In this document: in pieces, positions 59,805-64,000 of the stretch
Position numbering within the stretch: the stretch's first letter is position 1
Layout: every line of letters begins with the position of its first letter
DNA from: JAWKWH01 sp040830725
GTDB taxonomy: Bacteria; Pseudomonadota; Alphaproteobacteria; Rhizobiales; Rhizobiaceae
DNA length: 64,000 nucleotides
Assembly: GCA_040830725.1 (NCBI GenBank)
Contig: JBFOMG010000025.1
Location: 22,847-86,846, forward strand
Reading direction: 5' to 3'
Position numbers and translations under genes: made by a program
The notes under the pieces: model-generated
The model's database searches: none
The model's input: the letters and a program-made list of their open reading frames with translations, nothing else
What the model was told of the DNA's origin: nothing

Positions 59805-61970
59805 TCACCGTCCCAAATGGGCAACCACATTCTCGATCATCCGCATGCCAGCATCCTGGCCCAGCGTCATGATCGATTCCGGATGGAACTGGACAGCCGC
59901 GACGGGTTGATCGCTGTGCTCGATTGCCATGACCACCCCATCTTCCGTTTCGGCGGTAATCCGGAAATCTTTCGGCAGCGTTGCCGGATCGGCGAAGATC
60001 GAATGGTAGCGCCCCACCGTCACTTCCGCTCCAAGGCCGGAAAATACCAGGCCCGGATCTACCACCTGAATTCTGGATGGTTTGCCGTGCATGGGAAGAC
60101 GGAGATGCCGCAGCTCACCACCATAGGCTTCAGCGATTGCCTGCAAACCAAGGCACACACCGAACACCGGCAATTCACGATCACGTGCCCGCTTGATTGT
60201 TGCGACACAGTCGAAATCGGAGGGATTGCCCGGTCCCGGCGACAAAACCACCAAATTTGGCTGCACCCGCTCGAACACATCGTCGAAAACCGGCGAGCGG
60301 ACCGTGGTCACCTCCGCTCCGGTTTGGCGAAAATAATTGGCCAGCGTGTGCACGAATGAATCCTCGTGGTCGACCAGCAATATTCTTCGCCCCGCACCAA
60401 CCTTTGACGCATCGCGCACGCCTGCCGGTTTGTTTGATGAGCCCGCATCACGGATGGCGGCCAGCATGGCAGAGGCCTTCAATTCAGTCTCGGCTTCCTC
60501 TTCCTGCGGATCAGAATCAAACAGAAGCGTCGCGCCTGCCCGAACCTCGGCGATACCGTTCTTGATGCGAATGGTACGCAGCGTCAGGCCGGTATTCATG
60601 TCACCATTGAAATGCACCATGCCGATGGCGCCGCCATACCAGGCGCGCGGGCTTTTTTCGTTTTCCTCGATAAAACGCATTGCCCAGAGTTTCGGCGCAC
60701 CTGTCACCGTGACAGCCCATGCATGGCTCAAGAAGCCATCAAACGCATCCATGTCGTCGCGCAAGCGGCCTTCGATATGATCGACAGTGTGGATCAGGCG
60801 CGAATACATCTCGATCTGCCGGCGTCCGATCACCCGCACCGAACCTGGCTCGCAGACACGGCTTTTGTCATTGCGATCGACATCCGAGCACATGGTCAGT
60901 TCGGATTCGTCCTTTTTGGAATTGAGCAGTTTCAAAATTTGCTCCGAATCGGCAATCGCATCCTCGCCGCGGCGGATTGTGCCCGATATCGGACAGGTTT
61001 CGATCCGCCGTCCGTTGACGCGTACAAACATCTCCGGTGATGCGCCAATCAGATATTCGCGGTCACCCAGATTGATGAAGAAGGAATAGGGCGAAGGGTT
61101 TATCGCCTTCAGCCGGCGCGCAATCCGCGAAGGTGCGCTTTCGCAGCGCTCGTAGAACATCTGGCCGGGCACCACTTCAAAAAGATCACCGCGGAGAAAA
61201 CTCTCCTTCGCCTTCTCCACCAGCCGCGCATATTCCCCCGGTTCATGGTCGGCCCGGGGCGGTGTTTCGGTCGAAGTTTCAAACGGCGCTTCCTGCCCGC
61301 CCCGCTCCAACCCCTCGGTTGTCCATGTGTCGCCCGAGAAATCATAACGATCATGCCAGGCTTTGGCCGCATGATGGTCCACAACGAGAATTTCATCCGG
61401 CAAATAGAGCACGATATCGCGCTGGTCATCCGGCCGCTCAAGTTTCAGATCGATCGGATCGAACTGGAACGCCAGGTCGTAGCCGAATGCACCATAAAGA
61501 CCGATATTTGGATCTGCTTCCGATTTGAACGTTTTAACGATCGCCCGAACGACACTGAACACCGACGGCATGCGCGAACGTTCCTCTTCGGTGAACACGC
61601 GTCCCGGCTCGGAAATATTCAACGCTAATCGGTCAGCATCCTGGTGGGTGATCTTACACTCGTCCACATCGCCGATCACCACCGCAAACATTGGCAAAAG
61701 CGTTCGCCCGCGATCGTTTAGCGCTTCGATTTTCATCGACCGTCCACTTGCCGAAATTGCGATCGGCGGATCTACGATCGCTGTGTCCCAGCGGGTGTAT
61801 CGGCCCGGATATTCGTAGTTGGACGAGAATATTGCGCCTCGCTTGCTGTCGAGCAGGTCAAGATAGGTCTCAATCGCACCTTCGTACGCGGTCTCGCTGC
61901 GCCTGCGGGTGATCCGGATTCCTCCCTCGGTCTCATAAACCGCTCCCTGATGGTCCGGGGAATTGCTCAT
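59805..61970 (-). CDS. trpE(G): Fused anthranilate synthase TrpE-TrpG
   Basis: 721 residues, both subunits in one chain, as in rhizobia. TrpE part (1-515): feedback-site LLDSKRGAIFSSNYEYPG, catalytic GDREYLIGASPEMFVRVNGR, CPISGTIRRG, MCSDVDRNDKSRVCEPGS, and TVTGAPKLWAMRFIEENE. TrpG glutaminase part (530-721): LLVDHEDSFVHTLANYF, LVVLSPGPGNPSDF, the Cys in VFGVCLGLQAIAEAYGG, and HPES near the end. It makes anthranilate from chorismate and glutamine. GGAGAG precedes the ATG. It is controlled by the upstream trpL attenuator. Confidence 0.96.
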   Translation of the reverse strand: MSNSPDHQGAVYETEGGIRITRRRSETAYEGAIETYLDLLDSKRGAIFSSNYEYPGRYTRWDTAIVDPPIAISASGRSMKIEALNDRGRTLLPMFAVVIGDVDECKITHQDADRLALNISEPGRVFTEEERSRMPSVFSVVRAIVKTFKSEADPNIGLYGAFGYDLAFQFDPIDLKLERPDDQRDIVLYLPDEILVVDHHAAKAWHDRYDFSGDTWTTEGLERGGQEAPFETSTETPPRADHEPGEYARLVEKAKESFLRGDLFEVVPGQMFYERCESAPSRIARRLKAINPSPYSFFINLGDREYLIGASPEMFVRVNGRRIETCPISGTIRRGEDAIADSEQILKLLNSKKDESELTMCSDVDRNDKSRVCEPGSVRVIGRRQIEMYSRLIHTVDHIEGRLRDDMDAFDGFLSHAWAVTVTGAPKLWAMRFIEENEKSPRAWYGGAIGMVHFNGDMNTGLTLRTIRIKNGIAEVRAGATLLFDSDPQEEEAETELKASAMLAAIRDAGSSNKPAGVRDASKVGAGRRILLVDHEDSFVHTLANYFRQTGAEVTTVRSPVFDDVFERVQPNLVVLSPGPGNPSDFDCVATIKRARDRELPVFGVCLGLQAIAEAYGGELRHLRLPMHGKPSRIQVVDPGLVFSGLGAEVTVGRYHSIFADPATLPKDFRITAETEDGVVMAIEHSDQPVAAVQFHPESIMTLGQDAGMRMIENVVAHLGR

Positions 61971-62009
61971 CGAATACTCTCCATCTTTCTGCAGTCAGAA
62001 TCCGCGCAG

Positions 62010-62041
62010 AAAAAAAGCCGCCCGGAAAACCCGTTGCGGCC
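62010..62041 (-). terminator. trp attenuator terminator
   Basis: Minus-strand GCCGC-AACGGGTTTTCCGG-GCGGC followed by TTTTTTT (A-run 62010-62016). The stem includes an inner CGG/CCG pairing. GCGGCCGC at 62072-62079 can pair with GGCCGC of the terminator arm to form the alternative antiterminator. It lies between trpL and trpE(G). Confidence 0.82.
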
Positions 62042-62082
62042 AATACCCTTATCCAAGAACGCAAATGTTCAGCGGCCGCGAT

Positions 62083-62127
62083 TCAGCAGCGCCACCACCA
62101 CAAAACTGCGTTCATCTGTCTGTTCAT
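62083..62127 (-). CDS. trpL: Tryptophan leader peptide TrpL
   Basis: 14 residues, MNRQMNAVLWWWRC, with three consecutive Trp codons before the stop. Same length and WWW arrangement as the rhizobial leader peptide. The -10 (TATCAG, plus 62135-62140) and -35 (TTGCGC, 62158-62163) are 17 bases apart and the start of RNA would fall at the ATG, so the message is leaderless, as known for Sinorhizobium meliloti trpL. Ribosome stalling at the Trp codons favours the antiterminator. The released leader RNA may also act in trans, as reported in S. meliloti. Confidence 0.85.
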   Translation of the reverse strand: MNRQMNAVLWWWRC

Positions 62128-62134
62128 GAGCGCA

Positions 62135-62163
62135 CTGATAGCGTTTGACCCGGATTTGCGCAA
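62135..62163 (-). promoter_or_regulatory. trpL-trpE(G) promoter
   Basis: Minus strand TTGCGC (62163-62158), 17-base spacer, TATCAG (62140-62135), 7 bases to the trpL ATG. This geometry gives a leaderless transcript. Confidence 0.75.
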
Positions 62164-62179
62164 CCGTCTTGTCGGAAAA

Positions 62180-62311
62180 GCAAAAACAGAAAGCCCGGAT
62201 CGGGGCGGGAATGATCCGGGCTTCCTGACCGCTACGTGAGCGGCGACACAGGACGTTAAGGTTTTGTACGGGGGCCTCCGAGCCGGCCTGTGTATTCTTT
62301 GCGTCCGGTTT
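62180..62311 (-). ncRNA. Candidate small RNA between cupin gene and trpL
   Basis: Its own promoter (TTTACA 62345-62340, 16 bases, TGC-TATTGT with -10 at 62323-62318) predicts a start near 62311. The region folds into ACACAGG...CCTGTGT, CCGCT-CACGT-AGCGG, and a final perfect 11-bp hairpin AAGCCCGGATC / GATCCGGGCTT (62223-62191) followed by a T-rich TTTCTGTTTTT. Predicted length about 130 nt. No family recognised. It ends before the trpL -35 box, so it is separate from the trp leader. Confidence 0.5.
62191..62223 (-). terminator. Terminator of the candidate small RNA
   Basis: Perfect 11-bp inverted repeat with an 11-base loop. On the minus strand it is followed by TCTGTTTTTGC. It insulates the trp promoter from upstream transcription. 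Confidence 0.8.
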
Positions 62312-62317
62312 TGTGAA

Positions 62318-62345
62318 ACAATAGCATGTAACTTAAAATTGTAAA
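62318..62345 (-). promoter_or_regulatory. Promoter of the candidate small RNA
   Basis: Minus strand TTTACA (62345-62340) and TATTGT (62323-62318) with a 16-base spacer, and an extended TGC before the -10. The AT-rich block between it and the cupin start should also contain the cupin promoter. Confidence 0.55.
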
Positions 62346-62457
62346 CACGCAATATTCAATTAAAGATGGCATCGCCAGCGTGAACATTAAAACGGGTGGC
62401 GCGTCAGCAAATCAATTGATACGGACCCTGGATGCGTGAAAATTCGACGGAGCAACA

Positions 62458-62946
62458 ATGGTGAACGACACATACCTGATATCACGGGAAGAAATCGATG
62501 GTTTGGAAGGCGAGCGCAAGGTTCACTTTCTCAATCCGGACGCCATCAGGGTCAACAAATCACTGGGCAATTTGACCGGCATCACCGGCTTCGGATTTCA
62601 CATAATCGAGGTGGCGCCGGGCGATGAGACAACCGAGTATCACGTGCACCACTTTGAAGATGAGTGCGTGTATGTGCTGGCAGGAACTGCGACCGCCGAG
62701 ATCGGCGACCAATCATTCGGAATAAAGGCCGGCGATTTTATCGGATACCGGAAAGGCGGATTACCCCACACGATCACGAATACCGGCATTGAGACATTGC
62801 GTTGCATCGTTGTTGGCGAACGGTTGGCGCATGACGTTGGCGATTACCCTCGCAAGCACAAGCGTATCTACCGAAATGCCGGGATGGACTGGGAACTTGT
62901 CAGCCACGATGCAATCGAAAGTCCTGCGGGATCGACGAAAAAATAG
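62458..62946 (+). CDS. Cupin-domain protein
   Basis: 162 residues, one double-stranded beta-helix. Metal-binding motif 1: TTEYHVHHFEDECVYVLAGT (H, H, E) and motif 2: GDFIGYRKGGLPHTITNTG (H). C-terminal stretch DVGDYPRKHKRIYRNAGMDW is shared by one group of small cupins. Enzyme or storage role unknown. GGAGCAAC precedes the ATG. Divergent from the small RNA. Confidence 0.85.
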   Translation: MVNDTYLISREEIDGLEGERKVHFLNPDAIRVNKSLGNLTGITGFGFHIIEVAPGDETTEYHVHHFEDECVYVLAGTATAEIGDQSFGIKAGDFIGYRKGGLPHTITNTGIETLRCIVVGERLAHDVGDYPRKHKRIYRNAGMDWELVSHDAIESPAGSTKK

Positions 62947-62971
62947 CGTATCGTGTCGCCCGGCAATCAGC

Positions 62972-64000
62972 CTATCGATCGAGAACCGAACGAATTTCCA
63001 CCATGTTGGTGCGAATTCTCAGTACGTAGAATCCCATCGTCGCAAGGTGGGTCGGCATCACCCAGCCATCCTCCCGTCCGTTGGAAATGATAAATGGCTG
63101 AACGGCAAGCGCCGAGCGGAACTGGCTTTCCAACCGGTCCCAGAGCGGCACCAGGCCGCGCGAGGTGATGACATCATGGAAATCGGCGCGGGTGGCAACG
63201 ATAATCCCGTAATAGCCGTACAGCTGGCCATAGGAGAACCAGAAGCGGTCATCGGCCCGCATGTCAAACCAGCCGCCATTATGGCTTTCGGAACGCTCAC
63301 GCAGAATGTCCGATGTGGACCCGATGTCGCTTGCGATCCGGTCGAGAAACTGCACCAGATTGTCGGCGCGGGCATCGAACGTCGCGTTACAGGCGGCGAG
63401 CTTTTCGTTGTAAATATTCAAATCGGCAATTGCGGAGCGATAGAAACTTGGGGTCGGCGTCTTCGGTCCCGGCGGATTGAAACCGATATACCAGGTCGAT
63501 TCATCGAACTGCAAACTACCGCGTGCATCCTGCAGATTGGGATCGATCTGCGACGAGCCGCGAATGCGGCCCAACCGGTCGACCAGTTCGATTGCCGTGC
63601 GGCGAACGGCCTGATGAACACCGCGCTGAAAGCTGGCCTTGTTGTCAAAAAACGGCGTCAAATCCCAGCGCACACCAAACAGACCGAGCTTGTAGAGCAG
63701 CATGGAGGATATCCAGGCATTCTGATTGACATTGTAGTCGGTCAGCTCGGCCGTGACATCGGTAATAGCGGAGCGGGTACAAGACTTTACGTCACCCTCA
63801 CCTGCCGTACTGTTGTCGCTGCTGGTCCCGGTCGTCGTGGCGGTTGGAACAACCCGTTCGCCCCCCGCGGGCGGTTGGGCTCCGCGCGAAGAGGCGGGGG
63901 CGGGGTGGGGGGCAAAATTGGGTCCCACCCCGGGCCTGCAAAAGCAAAAAACGTAAAAAGCTACCAAGCCCAACAACCACCCGCCGGAGCCAACCCTCAC
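62972..64000 (-). CDS. DUF2333 family protein (5' end reaches the window edge, N-terminus uncertain)
   Basis: At least 342 residues. DUF2333 features: FFDNKASFQRGVHQAVRRTA, RADNLVQFLDRIASDIGST, WFDMRADDRFWFSYGQLYGY, PLWDRLESQFRSALAVQPFI, and WVMPTHLATMGFYVLRIRTN. Bacterial inner-membrane-associated protein of unknown function. The start may lie beyond base 64000. The N-terminal about 50 codons (63840-64000) do not look like the expected membrane anchor and hold long G/C runs, so the end of the sequence may contain frameshifts or be poor. Confidence 0.75.
   Translation of the reverse strand: MRVGSGGWLLGLVAFYVFCFCRPGVGPNFAPHPAPASSRGAQPPAGGERVVPTATTTGTSSDNSTAGEGDVKSCTRSAITDVTAELTDYNVNQNAWISSMLLYKLGLFGVRWDLTPFFDNKASFQRGVHQAVRRTAIELVDRLGRIRGSSQIDPNLQDARGSLQFDESTWYIGFNPPGPKTPTPSFYRSAIADLNIYNEKLAACNATFDARADNLVQFLDRIASDIGSTSDILRERSESHNGGWFDMRADDRFWFSYGQLYGYYGIIVATRADFHDVITSRGLVPLWDRLESQFRSALAVQPFIISNGREDGWVMPTHLATMGFYVLRIRTNMVEIRSVLDR

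Noticed and set aside
62083..62352. 89-codon minus-strand frame ending in WWWRC
   Set aside because: Only the last 14 codons (trpL) are supported. The rest crosses a terminator and the trpL promoter.
1..64000. tRNA, rRNA, tmRNA, phage or intact insertion sequence
   Set aside because: No cloverleaf or rRNA signatures, integrases or transposase motifs were found by eye. A tRNAscan/ISfinder search would be needed to exclude them fully.

Overview
The window reads as chromosome of an alphaproteobacterium, most likely a member of the Hyphomicrobiales (Rhizobiales). The pointers are a fused anthranilate synthase trpE(G) behind a 14-residue WWW leader peptide that looks leaderless, a membrane-bound ferritin (mbfA) behind an Irr-type box, a petABC cytochrome bc1 operon, a tripartite TRAP transporter, high GC content and many Hyphomicrobiales-type small hypothetical proteins. 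The genus cannot be named from the sequence alone. No rRNA, tRNA, CRISPR array, phage or intact insertion sequence was seen.

Layout. 1-4.1 kb: start of rpoD (cut by the window edge), dnaG and an EamA-type exporter. 4.1-11.7 kb: a small secreted protein, a 1937-residue DUF11-repeat surface protein with a barrel-like C-terminus, and a YiiX-like permuted papain-fold protein. 11.8-14.3 kb: mbfA under an Irr-like operator, overlapping an unrecognised polytopic carrier. 14.4-18.8 kb: a DctP-Q-M TRAP transporter carrying a 268-bp inverted-repeat element between dctP and dctQ, then a HxlR regulator. 19-22.2 kb: flavodoxin-like protein, rplY, pth and ychF. 22.3-27.6 kb: a SARP/BTAD-type regulator divergent from a 61-residue membrane peptide, a GrlR-like protein, a double SnoaL protein, and a CDGSH-glutamate synthase fusion. 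27.7-32.3 kb: an APC permease, a YdjM-like membrane protein, paired MaoC hydratases, apt, and a TetR regulator with matching palindromes before itself and before a 65-residue membrane peptide.

32.3-44.5 kb: petABC, two MsbA-like ABC exporters that overlap by 4 bases, trmL, hemF, a DUF1059 protein, cca, a CoA-type NUDIX hydrolase and a DUF1285 protein. 44.7-51.5 kb: a tightly packed MoxR / DUF58 / BatA-DUF4159 / glutamine-amidotransferase-like operon. 51.5-59.3 kb: GNAT, glutathionyl-hydroquinone reductase, NUDIX, metallophosphoesterase, alpha/beta hydrolase, leuA with a candidate Leu-rich leader peptide, and an ABC exporter membrane domain that lacks its ATPase. 59.3-64 kb: cytochrome c, trpE(G) with its attenuator, a candidate small RNA, a cupin, and a DUF2333 protein reaching the right edge, where the sequence looks unreliable.

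Most of this is housekeeping and respiratory core. The best candidates for new biology are regulatory or small: the inverted-repeat element inside the TRAP operon, the candidate RNA upstream of trpL, the Leu-rich leader before leuA, the TetR/two-operator/65-aa peptide cassette, the SARP/61-aa peptide pair, and the carrier tied to mbfA.
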